64,000 nt of DNA, from assembly GCA_019634955.1 (NCBI GenBank), contig JAHCAK010000019.1, positions 1 through 64,000 on the forward strand. Reading direction: 5' to 3'. This document shows, one piece after another, positions 44,009 to 56,769 of the stretch (position 1 is its first letter; every line of letters begins with the position of its first letter). Under the pieces are notes generated by a model. The model was not told the DNA's origin and ran no database searches. It was given only the letters and a program-made list of their open reading frames with translations. The DNA is from Burkholderiales bacterium (GTDB lineage: Bacteria > Pseudomonadota > Gammaproteobacteria > Burkholderiales > Usitatibacteraceae). A program made the position numbers and the translations under genes.

Positions 44009-44015
44009 CCGCCCT

Positions 44016-46166
44016 TCACGCCTTGCGAAGGTCTTCCTTCCGCAGCGGCAGCGAACGGATGCGCTTCCCCGTCGCCGCGAACACCGCATTGAGCACCGCC
44101 CCCCCGAAGGGCAGGATCCCCGGCTCGCCATGGCCGCCCCAGAACCCCCCGGTGGGCACCAGCACCGTCTCCACCTTCGGCATGTCGCCGATCATCGGCA
44201 GCGGGAAGTCGTGGAAGTTGGATTCCTGGATGCGCCCGTCCTTCACCGTGTTGGCCTGGAAGAGCGACGCCACGCCGAAGATGGCGTTGCTCTCGGCCTG
44301 CGCCGCGCAGGTGTCCGGGTTCACCACGTGGCCCGAGTCGATGGCGACCACGTAGCGCAGCACCTTGAGGCGGCCCTCGGCGTCCACGGACACCTCCGCC
44401 ACCGCCGCCGTGTAGCTGCCGAAGCCGTCGGCCACGGCGAGCCCGCGGTGCACGCCCGCGGGGAGCGGCGTGCCCCAGCCCGCGGCCTTCGCCGCCGCCT
44501 CCAGCACGAGGCGGTTCTTGTCGCCGGGCTTGAGCATGGCGAGGCGGAATTCCAGCGGATCCTTGCCGGCGGCGTGCGCGAGCTCGTCGAGGAAGCACTC
44601 GCGGTAGACCGCGTTCTGCAGGCCCGGCGCGCGCCAGAAGCCCACGGGCACGTGGCCGTTTCGCATCGCGTAGTCGACCTGCTGGTTGGCGATGTCGTAG
44701 GGCATGTCGTTCAGCGTGCGCACGGCCGAGAAGTCGATGCCCTTCTGGATCGCCTCGGGGCGCACCAGCGCGAGGATCGAGGGGCAGGCGATCTTCGCCT
44801 CGAAGGCGACGATGCGGCCCTGGGCATCGAGGCCGCCGCGCAGGCGCACGAGGCTCGCCGGCCGGTAGAAGCCGTGCTGGATGTCCTCCTCGCGCGACCA
44901 CATCATTTTCACGGGCTTGCCGGGGACGGCCTTGGCGATGGCCACGCCCTGGCGCACGAAGTCCTGCGGGGCGCCGCGCCGGCCGAAGCCGCCGCCCAGC
45001 ATCATCTTGTGGACCTCGACCTTCTCCAGCGGGACGCCGGCCGTCTCCGCCGCCGCGGCAAGCGACGCCTCCGCGTTCTGGGTGGACGTCCACACTTCCA
45101 CGAAGCCGTCGGGCTTGATCCACGCCGTGCACACCTGCGGCTCCATCTGCGCGTGGTTGAGGTAGGGCGAGGAGTACTCGGCCTCGACCACCTTGGCCGC
45201 CGTGCCCATCGCGGCCGCCGCGTCGCCCAGCTTGCGGGCCGCCGGGAGGTCCTTCGCCGCGAGGCCCTCCTTCAGCATCGCGAGGATCGTGGCGTCGGAG
45301 GCGTCGGCGTACTTCGGGATGTCCCAGTCGACCTTCACCTTCTTCAGCGCCTCGTTGGCGCGCCACCAGCTGTCGGCGACGACGGCCACGAAGTCCTCGG
45401 CGCGCACCACCTGCTTCACGCCGCGCATCGTGAGGGCCGCCGCGTCGTCCACGCCCTTCACCTTGCCGCCGAACACGGGGCACTGGGCGATGGAGGCGTG
45501 GAGCATCCCGGGCAGCATCACGTCGGTGCCGAACACGGGCTTGCCCAGCACCTTGTCGGGGATGTCGAGGCGGTGCAGCGGCTTGCCGGCGATCTTCCAG
45601 TCCCTGGGGTCGCGCAGCTTCACGTCCTTGGGCGGCGCGAGCTTCGCCGCGGCCGAGGCCACCTGCCCGTAGCGCAGCCGCCGCTTCGTGGCCGGGTGCG
45701 TGACGACGCTCTTCTCCGCCACGCATTCCGAGGCGGGCACCTTCCACTGCGCGGCGGCGGCGGCCACCAGCATCTCGCGCGCGGCGGCGCCGGCCTTGCG
45801 AACGTAATCCTGCGAGCTCCTCACGCCCTGGCTGCCGCCCGTGGACATGGAGCCCCAGATGCGGTTGCGGCGGATGTGCTCGTTGGGGGAAGCGAACTCG
45901 GCGGAGACCTTGGCCCAGTCGGCGTCGAGCTCCTCCGCCACGAGCTGCGCCAGCGCCGTGTAGGTACCCTGCCCCATCTCGGAGCGGGCGATGCGCACGA
46001 CGACGCGGTCGTCGGGATGGATCACCACCCAGGCGTTCACCTCCGTGGCGGCGGTGCCCTTCGCGGCATTGGCGGCGACGGGAAAGGAGAACTCGAGGGC
46101 GAGGCCGCCACCGACGGCGGCGGTGGCCTTGAGGAAGCTGCGGCGCTGCGGGGAGCGGATCGTCAT
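44016..46166 (-). CDS. Molybdopterin-binding subunit of a periplasmic aldehyde/isoquinoline oxidoreductase-type enzyme
   Basis: A 716-residue large subunit of the xanthine oxidase family, IorB type. It has a Tat signal (PQRRSFLKATAAVGGG), and molybdopterin-contact segments SEMGQGTYTALAQLVAEELDADW, GGGFGRRGAPQDFV, GFWRAPGLQNAVYRECFLDELA and GGFWGGHGEPGILPFGGAVLNAV. The Glu of the GEPG-type motif is the likely catalytic base. It hydroxylates N-heterocycles or oxidises aldehydes with electrons passed to the 2Fe-2S subunit. The substrate is unknown. It precedes soxXYZA in one operon. Confidence 0.9.
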   Translation of the reverse strand: MTIRSPQRRSFLKATAAVGGGLALEFSFPVAANAAKGTAATEVNAWVVIHPDDRVVVRIARSEMGQGTYTALAQLVAEELDADWAKVSAEFASPNEHIRRNRIWGSMSTGGSQGVRSSQDYVRKAGAAAREMLVAAAAAQWKVPASECVAEKSVVTHPATKRRLRYGQVASAAAKLAPPKDVKLRDPRDWKIAGKPLHRLDIPDKVLGKPVFGTDVMLPGMLHASIAQCPVFGGKVKGVDDAAALTMRGVKQVVRAEDFVAVVADSWWRANEALKKVKVDWDIPKYADASDATILAMLKEGLAAKDLPAARKLGDAAAAMGTAAKVVEAEYSSPYLNHAQMEPQVCTAWIKPDGFVEVWTSTQNAEASLAAAAETAGVPLEKVEVHKMMLGGGFGRRGAPQDFVRQGVAIAKAVPGKPVKMMWSREEDIQHGFYRPASLVRLRGGLDAQGRIVAFEAKIACPSILALVRPEAIQKGIDFSAVRTLNDMPYDIANQQVDYAMRNGHVPVGFWRAPGLQNAVYRECFLDELAHAAGKDPLEFRLAMLKPGDKNRLVLEAAAKAAGWGTPLPAGVHRGLAVADGFGSYTAAVAEVSVDAEGRLKVLRYVVAIDSGHVVNPDTCAAQAESNAIFGVASLFQANTVKDGRIQESNFHDFPLPMIGDMPKVETVLVPTGGFWGGHGEPGILPFGGAVLNAVFAATGKRIRSLPLRKEDLRKA

Positions 46167-46177
46167 GGGGGCGCTCC

Positions 46178-46648
46178 TCAGGCCTTGGGCTTCACGATGG
46201 CGGTGGGCGCGGCGGCGGCGTGGATCGCCTTCCGGACGCGCGCGTAGGTGCCGCAGCGGCAGAGGTTCGTCATGGCGTCGTCGATGTCCGCGTCCGTGGG
46301 CCTGGGCTTCTTCTCGAGGAGCGCCACGGCGGACATGATCATGCCCGTCTGGCAGTAGCCGCACTGCGGGACCTCGTGCTCGATCCACGCCTTCTGCACC
46401 TTGTGCAGGCCGCGCGGCGAGAGGCCCTCGATGGTGACGACCTTCTTGCCGGCCGCCTGCCCGGCGGTGACGATGCAGGCGCGAACCGGCTCGCCGTCCA
46501 GGTGCACGGTGCACGCGCCGCACTGCGAGATGCCGCAGCCGTACTTGGTGCCCGCGAGCTTCAGGTGGTCGCGCAGCACCCACAGCAGCGGCATCTCCGG
46601 CTCCACGTCCACGGAATGGACGCGGCCGTTCACGGTCAGCTTGATCAT
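46178..46648 (-). CDS. 2Fe-2S subunit of the molybdenum hydroxylase
   Basis: A 156-residue IorA-type small subunit. The N-terminal plant-type 2Fe-2S cluster is in [26 protein letters not shown]; the C-terminal helical domain carries the second cluster in [14 protein letters not shown] and [15 protein letters not shown]. No signal peptide is visible, so it probably travels with the Tat-exported large subunit. It is 11 bases before the large-subunit ATG. Confidence 0.92.
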   Translation of the reverse strand: MIKLTVNGRVHSVDVEPEMPLLWVLRDHLKLAGTKYGCGISQCGACTVHLDGEPVRACIVTAGQAAGKKVVTIEGLSPRGLHKVQKAWIEHEVPQCGYCQTGMIMSAVALLEKKPRPTDADIDDAMTNLCRCGTYARVRKAIHAAAAPTAIVKPKA

Positions 46649-46659
46649 CGGGAAAATCC

Positions 46660-47766
46660 TCAGCGGTGGAAGGGAACTCCGGAGACGGGAGCGGCATTGG
46701 GCGAGCGCGTGCCGCGGTCGATCACGATGGCCGACCAGTCGCCGCTGTCGACCGCCTGCCGCAGCGCGGTGCGGTAGCGGTCGAGGAGCTGGGCGTCGTA
46801 GGGCGAGGCGCCGTAGTAGAAGAGGTAGTCGGGCAGGCTCGCCACGCCGCAGTGTCCCTGGTAGGCGCAGGCCGCGAGCACGCGCGAGTTGTTGTCGCCG
46901 CAGGGGTAGCCGTACTCGCAGGCGAGCAGCATCGCCGCGTTCATGAAGACGCGGTTCTCGATGGGCTCCTGGTCGGGGCCGAAGCGCACGGTGAGGTCGC
47001 GGAAGGAATTGGCCATTACCCGGCCGGCGATGGCGATGGCCTCGGCGTCGCGGGAGGCGAAGGCTTCCCGCAGGGCCCCGAGCTGCGCCTCCGAAAGGGT
47101 CGCCCCGGGGCGGCCGGGCGTGTTGGCGCCGCGCCTTTCCTGCCACATCTCCTGCTCCACCTGCCAGGCGCGCGCCTTGGGGTCGCCGCCGGCCACCGCG
47201 TTGCGCAGGAGCTGGGCCAGCTCGGCTTCCGTCGTGGTGAGACCGGCGAGGCCGGCGCACTGGTCGGCCGTGACCTTCTCGAAGGCGGCGAGACGCTGCT
47301 CGCGGCGGGGGTTGCCCTCGGGCAGCGCGGCGGCGATCTGCTGGCGGCGCTCCTCCAGCCGCGAGGGGTCCGGCGCGCGCGGCGCGCCCCCCTTGCGGTC
47401 GGCCACCGTGGCGCAGGCGCGCAGCACGCGGTAGAGGAAGTACTGGCCCTCGGGCGTGTTCTCCTCCGGCGAGCCCTTCAGCCGGTCGTAGAGCGGCTTG
47501 AAGGCCAGCGGGGAATCCGCGAACGCCTGCGCGAGCGGGGAAAGCGTGCGCGTGACGGCCGCGGGGCGCAGGAAGTTGGGCGCGCGTCTCATCTCGGCCG
47601 GGCTGCGCAGGGCCGTCGAGGCGGGCGCCGCGGGCTTCTCCGCCACGGGCGCGGCCGCCGCCTCCACGGGCGCTGCCGGGGGCGCGGCGGGGGCGCGCAG
47701 CCAGTCCCACGCGAGCACCCCGAGGGCGCCCGCCGCGACGACGGCGAGGATGCGGCTGCGGCTCAA
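46660..47766 (-). CDS. Membrane-anchored protein of unknown function
   Basis: This 368-residue protein has an N-terminal helix ([19 protein letters not shown]), then an Ala/Pro-rich linker (about 30-60) and a helical domain with several Cys ([47 protein letters not shown]). I do not recognise a family. The start is a TTG overlapping the GMC stop (TTGA); no ATG precedes the helix. It sits inside the GMC-hydroxylase operon and may be an accessory factor. Confidence 0.65.
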   Translation of the reverse strand: MSRSRILAVVAAGALGVLAWDWLRAPAAPPAAPVEAAAAPVAEKPAAPASTALRSPAEMRRAPNFLRPAAVTRTLSPLAQAFADSPLAFKPLYDRLKGSPEENTPEGQYFLYRVLRACATVADRKGGAPRAPDPSRLEERRQQIAAALPEGNPRREQRLAAFEKVTADQCAGLAGLTTTEAELAQLLRNAVAGGDPKARAWQVEQEMWQERRGANTPGRPGATLSEAQLGALREAFASRDAEAIAIAGRVMANSFRDLTVRFGPDQEPIENRVFMNAAMLLACEYGYPCGDNNSRVLAACAYQGHCGVASLPDYLFYYGASPYDAQLLDRYRTALRQAVDSGDWSAIVIDRGTRSPNAAPVSGVPFHR

Positions 47767-49373
47767 GCGTGGTCCTCCAGGATCATGCGGGCGCCCTTCT
47801 CCGCGATCATGTAGCAGGGCGCATTGGTGTTGCCCGAGGTGATGCGCGGCATGATCGATGCATCCACGACGCGCAGGCCCTCGATGCCGTGCACACGCAG
47901 GCGGGCGTCCACCACGGCGCGACCGTCGCGCCCCATGCGGCACGTGGACACCGGATGGAAGATGGTGGTTCCCAGGTCGCCGGCCGCCTTCACCAGCGCC
48001 TCGTCGGACTCGGCCGCCGGTCCGGGGCGCCACTCCTGCGGCGCGAACCGCGCGAGCGCCCTCGCCGCCATGATGCGCCGCGTGAAGCGCATGCCCTCGG
48101 CGGCGACCTGCTTGTCCTCCGGCGTGGCGAGGTAGTTGAGCATGATCTCCGGGTGCGCCCGCGGGTCCGGCGAAGTGATGCGCACCCAGCCACGCGAGGT
48201 CGGCCGCAGGTTGCACACCGAGGGCGTGATGGCCGGGAACGGGTGCAGGGGGTCGCCGAACTTGTCGAGCGAGAGCGGCTGCACGTGCCACTCGATGTTG
48301 GGCGTGGGCTGCGCCGGGTTGCTCCTCGCGAAGGCCCCGAGCTGCGAAGGCGGCATGGTGAGCGGGCCCGTCTTGAGGAAGAGGTACTCGAGCCCCATCG
48401 CCGCCTTGCCCCAGACGCTGTTGACGCGGGTGTTGAGCGTGGTCGTGTTCGCGACCTTGAACACCATGCGGATCTGCAGGTGGTCGTGCAGCTCCTCGCC
48501 CACGCCCGGCAGGTCGTGGAAGACGGGGATGCCGAACTTCGCGAGGAGCGGCGCGGGCCCGACGCCGGAGAGCTGCAGGAGCTGCGGCGTGCCGATGGCG
48601 CCGGCGGCGAGGATCACGCTCTTGCGGGCCGTGACGGAGGCGGCGCCCTGCCCTTCCACCTCGTAGTCGAGCCCCGTGGCGCGGCGGCGGCCGTCCTTCG
48701 CCTCGAGGCGCAGCCTTGTGGCATGGGCCTTCGTCACCACCGCGAGGTTGGGGCGCCCGAGGGCCGGGCGCAGCCACGCGTTGGTCGCGCTCCAGCGCAC
48801 GCCCCGCTTCTGGTTCATGTGGAAGTAGGCGTTGCCGAAGTTGTCGCCGCGGTTGAACTCGTCGATCTTCGGGATGCCGCACTCCTCGGCGGCCTCGCGC
48901 CAGGCATCGAGGATCTCCCAGCGCACGCGCGGCTCCTCCACGCGCAGCTCGCCCCCCGCGCCGTGGAACTCGTTCGCGCCCGCGAAGAAATCCTCGTGCT
49001 GCCTGAACACGGGCAGCACCTCGTCCCACGACCAGCCCGGGTTGCCGAGCGAGGCCCAGTGGTCGTAGTCCTCGCGCTGGCCGCGCATGTAGACCATCGC
49101 GTTGATGGTGGAGCACCCGCCCAGCACGCGCCCGCGGGCGTAGCCGAGCTGCCGGCCGTTCAGGCCCGGGTCCGGGGCGGTCTTGAAGCACCAGTCCGTG
49201 CGCGGGTTGCCGATCGTGTAGAGGTAGCCCACCGGAATCGGGATCCAGAACCAGTCGTCCTGCCCGCCGGCTTCCAGCAGCAGGACGCTCGACTTCCCGT
49301 CGGCGGAGAGGCGGTTGGCGAGGAGGCAGCCGCTGCTGCCGGCACCGACGATCACGTAGTCGAATTCACGCAT
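47763..49373 (-). CDS. GMC-family choline-dehydrogenase-like oxidoreductase
   Basis: A full-length 536-residue GMC flavoenzyme. It has FAD motif [19 protein letters not shown], signature 1 ([21 protein letters not shown]), signature 2 ([16 protein letters not shown]) and the C-terminal active site [24 protein letters not shown] with the catalytic His and a final [21 protein letters not shown]. It oxidises an alcohol to an aldehyde, which fits a downstream aldehyde-type molybdenum hydroxylase in the same operon. It is a different gene from the partial GMC protein at 1-454. Confidence 0.93.
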   Translation of the reverse strand: MREFDYVIVGAGSSGCLLANRLSADGKSSVLLLEAGGQDDWFWIPIPVGYLYTIGNPRTDWCFKTAPDPGLNGRQLGYARGRVLGGCSTINAMVYMRGQREDYDHWASLGNPGWSWDEVLPVFRQHEDFFAGANEFHGAGGELRVEEPRVRWEILDAWREAAEECGIPKIDEFNRGDNFGNAYFHMNQKRGVRWSATNAWLRPALGRPNLAVVTKAHATRLRLEAKDGRRRATGLDYEVEGQGAASVTARKSVILAAGAIGTPQLLQLSGVGPAPLLAKFGIPVFHDLPGVGEELHDHLQIRMVFKVANTTTLNTRVNSVWGKAAMGLEYLFLKTGPLTMPPSQLGAFARSNPAQPTPNIEWHVQPLSLDKFGDPLHPFPAITPSVCNLRPTSRGWVRITSPDPRAHPEIMLNYLATPEDKQVAAEGMRFTRRIMAARALARFAPQEWRPGPAAESDEALVKAAGDLGTTIFHPVSTCRMGRDGRAVVDARLRVHGIEGLRVVDASIMPRITSGNTNAPCYMIAEKGARMILEDHA

Positions 49374-49401
49374 GGTCGAGTGATGCTAGCAAATTCAGGG
49401 G

Positions 49402-49560
49402 AACGCCGATTTCCGCCGATGCCCCGCAGATTGCCGCAGATGAAAGGCGTGAGGGTCGTGATCCTCGCGGAGGATCTCGAGTCGGAACCGGACGGATACG
49501 GATCCCTACCATCCGGAATCATCTGCGGCAATCTGCGGGGCATCGGCGAGAATCGGCGTT
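49402..49560. repeat. 159-bp palindromic element, copy 1
   Basis: Arms of 42 bases (49402-49443 and 49519-49560) are inverted copies with two mismatches, starting AACGCCGATT and containing GCCCCGCAGATTGCCGCAGATGA. The 75-base centre holds a small hairpin (GATCCTC at 49460-49466, GAGGATC at 49470-49476). It fills the gap between the GMC gene and the panE-like gene. A second copy of identical length lies at 51405-51563. Confidence 0.92.
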
Positions 49561-49583
49561 TCGAACCCCCGTCCGCCTCAGTC

Positions 49584-50513
49584 CTACGGCAACCGGTTCG
49601 CGGCGCGCCGAGCCTCGTAGGTCTTGAGGTGCGTGTGCGCCATCGCGAGCACGGTGTCGTCGATGCCGTGCTTCCTCGCCAGCGCGAGCATGTGCCCGAC
49701 GATGTGGTCGGCCTCCACGGGCTTGCCGGCCTCCATGTCGCGCAGCATCGACGCACTCTGGGGCCCGGGGCGCGTGAGGCGCTCGGCCGCCCACTGCAGG
49801 ATCTTCTCCCCCGGGGGGTGGCCCTCGGCCCTGGCGATGGCGACGTTCGCCTCGAAGCAGCGCAGCACGATCGCCTTGCCCTCCGGCGCGGCCATGATCT
49901 CGGCGATGTTGCCGCGGAAAAGGCAGGTGCTGGCCGCGAGCGCCGCGAGGAAGGTCACCTTCTCCCACATGTCCTGCAGGATGTCCTCGGACCAGGTCCA
50001 GTCGATCGGCGTCCTCGCCAGCGCATCGGCCAGCGCCTGCGCGCGCGGCGACTTCGCCTTGTCGCGCTCGCCGAAGAGGAGGCGGTTCAGCGGCTCCATG
50101 TGCCGCACGGTGCCGTCCGGGGCGAGGCCCACGTTGATCTGGCAGGTGCCGCCCATCACGGCCGCGGCGCCGAAGCGCGCGTCGAGGCGGTCGAGGTGGG
50201 CGAGGCCGTTGAGCATCGGCAGCACCGCGCAGCCGGAGCCCATCGCCGGCGCGATCGCGTCCATCGCCGAATCGAGGTCGTAGGCCTTGCAGGTGAAGAG
50301 CACGAGGTCGTAGCCGGGCCGCAGGTCCTCCGCCAGCACCGTCTTTGCGTCGATGCGGGCGTTGCCGTTGGGGCTCTCGATCACGAGCCCGTTGGCGGCG
50401 ATCTGCTCGCGGCGCTTCGGCCGCACGAGGAAGGTGGTGTCGATGCCGGCCTGCGCGAGGCGGCCGCCGAAGTAGCCGCCGATGCCGCCGGCGCCGAGGA
50501 CGAGGAGCCGCAT
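49584..50513 (-). CDS. Ketopantoate reductase (PanE/ApbA) family protein
   Basis: A 309-residue protein with the NADPH Rossmann motif LVLGAGGIGGYFGGRLAQAG, the family-specific LVRPKRREQIAANGLVIES and FTCKAYDLDSAMDAIAPAM segments, the catalytic Lys in WEKVTFLAALAASTCLFRG and a C-terminal SMLRDMEAGKPVEADHIVGHMLALAR. It may make pantoate for coenzyme A synthesis, but several paralogues reduce other 2-oxo acids, so I do not name it panE. It follows kdsA by 7 bases. Confidence 0.88.
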   Translation of the reverse strand: MRLLVLGAGGIGGYFGGRLAQAGIDTTFLVRPKRREQIAANGLVIESPNGNARIDAKTVLAEDLRPGYDLVLFTCKAYDLDSAMDAIAPAMGSGCAVLPMLNGLAHLDRLDARFGAAAVMGGTCQINVGLAPDGTVRHMEPLNRLLFGERDKAKSPRAQALADALARTPIDWTWSEDILQDMWEKVTFLAALAASTCLFRGNIAEIMAAPEGKAIVLRCFEANVAIARAEGHPPGEKILQWAAERLTRPGPQSASMLRDMEAGKPVEADHIVGHMLALARKHGIDDTVLAMAHTHLKTYEARRAANRLP

Positions 50514-50520
50514 GGCGGGC

Positions 50521-51363
50521 CTACGGGGAAGCCGTCGCCTCGGCGAAGCCGCGGCGCTTCACGAGCCGGTCGATCTCCACGAGCGTCTCGAGGAGCTCGC
50601 GCATCCGCGGCAGCGGCCAGGCGTTGGGGCCGTCCGAGAGGGCCTTGGCGGGGTCGGGGTGCGTCTCCATGAAGAGGCCGGCAACACCCGCGGCCACGGC
50701 GGCGCGCGCGAGGACGGGCACGAACTCGCGCTGCCCGCCCGAGGAGGTGCCCTGCCCGCCCGGCAGCTGCACGGAGTGGGTGGCGTCCATCACGACGGGG
50801 CAGCCGGTCTCCCGCATGATCGCGAGCGAGCGCATGTCGGAGACGAGGTTGTTGTAGCCGAAGGAGACGCCGCGCTCGCAGACCAGGATGTTGTCCGCGC
50901 CGCTGGCCGCGCGGGCCTTGTCGACCACGTTCTTCATGTCGTGGGGCGCGAGGAACTGGCCCTTCTTGATGTTGACGGGGAGCCCCGCGGTGGCCGCCGC
51001 CACGATGAAGTCCGTCTGCCGGCAGAGGAAGGCGGGCGTCTGCAGCACGTCCACGTGCTTCGCGACCTCCGGCACCTCTTCCGCCGTGTGCACGTCGGTG
51101 AGCACCGGCACGCCGAGCGTCTTCCTCACCTTGGCGAGGATCTCCAGGCCCTTCTCCATGCCGGGCCCGCGGAAGCTCTTGCCGCTGGAGCGGTTGGCCT
51201 TGTCGTAGGAGCTCTTGAAGATGAACGGGACGCCGAGCGCGCCCGTGATCTCCTTCAGCTGCCCGGCCACGTCCATCTGCAACTGCTCGCTTTCGACCAC
51301 GCAGGGGCCGGCGATGAGGAAGAGGGGGTGGTCGAGGCCGGCTTCGAATCCGCAGAGCTTCAT
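50521..51363 (-). CDS. kdsA: 3-deoxy-8-phosphooctulonate (KDO-8-P) synthase
   Basis: A 280-residue synthase of normal length with [70 protein letters not shown] and the C-terminal [23 protein letters not shown]. It condenses PEP with arabinose 5-phosphate to make KDO-8-P for lipopolysaccharide, which implies a Gram-negative envelope. The absence of a metal-type Cys near the N-terminus was not tested. Confidence 0.96.
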   Translation of the reverse strand: MKLCGFEAGLDHPLFLIAGPCVVESEQLQMDVAGQLKEITGALGVPFIFKSSYDKANRSSGKSFRGPGMEKGLEILAKVRKTLGVPVLTDVHTAEEVPEVAKHVDVLQTPAFLCRQTDFIVAAATAGLPVNIKKGQFLAPHDMKNVVDKARAASGADNILVCERGVSFGYNNLVSDMRSLAIMRETGCPVVMDATHSVQLPGGQGTSSGGQREFVPVLARAAVAAGVAGLFMETHPDPAKALSDGPNAWPLPRMRELLETLVEIDRLVKRRGFAEATASP

Positions 51364-51404
51364 GCTTTCCTTTTCACGCTACGCGTGGGGGGGGTAAGAC
51401 GGGG

Positions 51405-51563
51405 AACGCCGATTTCCGCCGATGCCCCGCGGATTGCCGCAGATGAAGGACTCGAGGTTCGTGATTCCTGCGATCGATGGCACGCCGACGTCCGGAAGCT
51501 TCCCACCACCTTGCTCAGGAATCATCGGCGGCAATCCGCGGGGCATCGGCGGAAATCGGCGTT
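51405..51563. repeat. 159-bp palindromic element, copy 2
   Basis: Arms of 42 bases (51405-51446 and 51522-51563) pair with one mismatch and have nearly the same sequence as copy 1 (AACGCCGATTTCCGCCGATGCCCCGC). The 75-base centre differs from copy 1. It lies between kdsA and pyrG. Both copies are preceded by GGGG and sit in a gap between minus-strand genes. Confidence 0.92.
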
Positions 51564-51573
51564 TCCTGCCCTG

Positions 51574-53274
<1,701 letters not shown>

Positions 53275-53355
53275 TTACCGGAAACGGGCGCGCGCCAAGC
53301 CGCGGCCCGGCCCCGGGAGGGCCCGGCCGCGGTTCCTTCCGCGCCGGCGCGTGGC

Positions 53356-54183
53356 CTAGCGGTCCAGCGCGAGCGCCTGCGCCTCGGCGGCGCAGTCGAG
53401 CGCGGGCCGGGAACCCGCCGCCCAGGCCGCGAGCACTTCCTTGCGCGCGAGCGCCACTTGCGCCGTGTAGACCGGGTCGGCGTGCAGGCGGGCCACCGTC
53501 GCCGCCCCCACCACGCGCCCCGACTCCACGTCGCTGCGGTAGTGCACGCCGCACACCACGCGGCTCTGCCCGTAGGCGTAGCCGCGGGCGAGGATGGCGT
53601 CGGCCTTCTCGGGGGCCACCTCGGCGAGCGTGAGCGCCCACGCCCAGCCGATCGAGGCGTGCCCGGAGGGATACGAGTCCGGCTTGGCCGCGGCGTCGCT
53701 CTTCGGCGTGCAGGAGGGCTCCTTCGAGACCATGAACGGGCGCGGCCGCTTGTAGTGGTCCTTGGGCTTGTCGTTGGCGCGGCTGGAATCCATGCGCACG
53801 CGCCGCAGCAGCATGTTGAGGTGCGGCGTGGCTTCCGCCGAGATGGCGACGCCGAGCGCGCAGGAGAAGTGCTCCGTGGCCTTCGGGAAGCGCAGTTCCG
53901 CGTCCTTCGCGGCCTGCGCCCAGCGGGGCGTCTCCTTGAGCCTGCGCGTCGCCCGGTAGAGCTCCTCGTCGGCCGCGGCGGCGGCGGAGCCCGCGGCCGG
54001 GGGCGGCGGAAGGATCGCCACGGTGTCGGGAAGCTGGTTCGGCTGCAGGTACCCGGCCACGTAGCCGGGGCGGACCTCGGGCAGGTCCGTCGGCGGCACG
54101 ACCGGCTCGACGGCCGCGCAGCCGGCCAGCAGCGCCGTGCCGAAGACTGCCCAGGGGATGATTCGCGATGGTGAAGCGCCCAT
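53356..54183 (-). CDS. PAP2 acid phosphatase, lipoprotein
   Basis: A 275-residue class A acid phosphatase-like protein with a lipobox (ALLAGC). The three PAP2 motifs are present: KDHYKRPRP, PSGHAS and SRVVCGVHYRSDVESGR, with the catalytic His and Arg. It hydrolyses phosphomonoesters in the periplasm. It is divergent from mtnA across a short AT-poor gap that contains an FNR-type box. Confidence 0.92.
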   Translation of the reverse strand: MGASPSRIIPWAVFGTALLAGCAAVEPVVPPTDLPEVRPGYVAGYLQPNQLPDTVAILPPPPAAGSAAAAADEELYRATRRLKETPRWAQAAKDAELRFPKATEHFSCALGVAISAEATPHLNMLLRRVRMDSSRANDKPKDHYKRPRPFMVSKEPSCTPKSDAAAKPDSYPSGHASIGWAWALTLAEVAPEKADAILARGYAYGQSRVVCGVHYRSDVESGRVVGAATVARLHADPVYTAQVALARKEVLAAWAAGSRPALDCAAEAQALALDR

Positions 54184-54246
54184 GCCCGGTCTCCTCTCGC
54201 GATGGGGAATGTCCTTCCTGTATTACGCCGCGCGGCCGCGGGCCGG

Positions 54247-54260
54247 TTGATCCGGGTCAA
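54247..54260 (+). promoter_or_regulatory. FNR/Dnr-type box between the PAP2 gene and mtnA (TTGAT-CCGG-GTCAA)
   Basis: One base departs from the TTGAT-N4-ATCAA palindrome. It lies 63 bases before the mtnA ATG and 64 bases before the PAP2 ATG, so it could control either gene under low oxygen or NO. Confidence 0.55.
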
Positions 54261-54322
54261 CGCTCGCGCGGGGCCGCCCCGGGCGGCGATAATGGCCGCG
54301 ACCCCACCCACCGGCCTCCCCC

Positions 54323-55425
<1,103 letters not shown>

Positions 55426-55429
<4 letters not shown>

Positions 55430-56067
55430 TCGACGCGGCGCTGCGGGAGCGGATCGTGGCCACTGCCCGGCGCATGAACGCGCTGGGCATCAACCAGGGT
55501 TCGTCGGGCAACGTGAGCGCGCGGGTCGAGGGCGGCTTCCTCGTCACGCCCTCGGGCCTGCCCTACGAGGAGCTGCAGCCGGCCGACATCGTGCATGTCG
55601 GGCGGGACGGGCACGCCACCGGGCACCGCGCGCCCTCGAGCGAGTGGCGATTCCACCGCGACATCTACGCGGGGCGCCCGGAGGCCGGGGCCGTGGTGCA
55701 CACGCACTCGGCGTTCGCGACGACGCTCGCCTGCCTCGGCCGGCCCATCCCCGCGTTCCACTACGAAGTCGCCTTCGCGGGCGGCACGGACATCCGCTGC
55801 GCGCCTTACCGCACCTTCGGCACGCAGGCGCTGTCGGACGCGGCGCTGGCGGCGCTGGAAGGGCGGCGCGCGTGCCTGCTCGCGCACCACGGCGTGATCG
55901 CCTTCGGAACCGACCTCGACGACGCGTTGCGGCTCGCGGACAAGGTCGAGGCGCTGGCGCGCCTCTACTGGCAGGCGATCCAGGTGGCCGAGCCCACGGT
56001 GCTGGACGAGGCCGAGATGGCGCGCGTGCTCGAGCGCTTCCGCCATTACGGGCCGGGAAGCGGGTAA
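55426..56067 (+). CDS. Class II (FucA/Ald2-type) aldolase
   Basis: A 213-residue class II aldolase. It shows NQGSSGNVSARVEGGFLVTPSGLPYEEL, the metal ligands in AVVHTHSAFATTLACLG and the later H pair in CLLAHHGVIAFG, and the Glu of APSSEWRFH. The sequence style matches FucA/Ald2 better than MtnB dehydratase. After MtnA it could cleave 5-methylthioribulose 1-phosphate to DHAP and 2-methylthioacetaldehyde (DHAP shunt), or the deoxy analogue. The GTG start overlaps the mtnA stop. Confidence 0.88.
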
Positions 56068-56333
56068 AATGCGGGGCATGAAGACCCGTCACGCCCCTCC
56101 CGTGGCAACGCAGCCCCGCACCAGTCCGGGCCGCGCGACGGCCTTCGTCTCCGCGGCCCGGTAGCCGCGCGCGAAGGCCCCGCGAACCCCGCGGGTTTCC
56201 CTTCCGGCTGCCGGGCCTCCCTCCCCGAAACGGTTTCGACGCTTCCGTGCGCGTTGCGCGCGGGGGCCCTTCCTCCATCGCATCGGCCGCGGTCCCGCCG
56301 CTTCCCGCGCCGCGCCCGCCCAGGAGAACGCAC

Positions 56334-56756
56334 ATGAACGACTTCACCCCCCTCGTCGTCACCGAGCTGGACGCCGCGCGCATCCGCGAGCTGGGCGCGC
56401 GCCTTCCCGATGGCGGGCGCGGCCTCGCGGGGCTGCGCGACCTGGTCGACCAGGTCACCTCGGACGCGGACATCGTCCCCGGCGCGCAGGTGGCGCCGGA
56501 CGTGGTCACGATGAATTCGACCGTCTCGTTCCGGGACGAGCAGACGGGGCTCACGCACTGCGTGACCCTCGTGTACCCGGCGGATGTCGCGGTCGCCGAG
56601 CGGCGCATCTCGGTGCTCTCGCCCGTGGGCCGGGCGCTGCTGGGACGCGCGGTGGGCGCCGTCGCGGAGGTGGAGGCGCCCGGGCCGGAGCCGCGCGCGA
56701 TCCGCATCCTCGCCATCCACTACCAGCCCGAGGCGGCGGGCGAGCTCACGCGCTGA
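56334..56756 (+). CDS. rnk: Rnk (regulator of nucleoside diphosphate kinase), Gre-like
   Basis: A 140-residue protein: a short N-terminal helical region, then a GreA/GreB-type C-terminal domain (VTMNSTVSFRDEQTGLTHCVTLVYPADV ... ISVLSPVGRALLGRAVGAV). Rnk binds RNA polymerase in competition with Gre factors and DksA. An AGGAG ribosome site precedes the ATG. The 266-base gap before it may hold an untranslated leader. It is followed 13 bases later by the EF-G domain-like gene. Confidence 0.87.
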   Translation: MNDFTPLVVTELDAARIRELGARLPDGGRGLAGLRDLVDQVTSDADIVPGAQVAPDVVTMNSTVSFRDEQTGLTHCVTLVYPADVAVAERRISVLSPVGRALLGRAVGAVAEVEAPGPEPRAIRILAIHYQPEAAGELTR

Positions 56757-56769
56757 CGGGGAGCCGGCC

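Noticed and set aside
47769..50672. 967-residue plus-strand open frame
   Set aside because: It is antisense to the GMC and ketopantoate reductase genes and crosses a palindromic element; no recognisable motif.
56078..56164. 28-codon ORF (MKTRHAPPVATQPRT...) in the leader before rnk
   Set aside because: No ribosome site or conservation evidence; it may simply be part of an untranslated leader.
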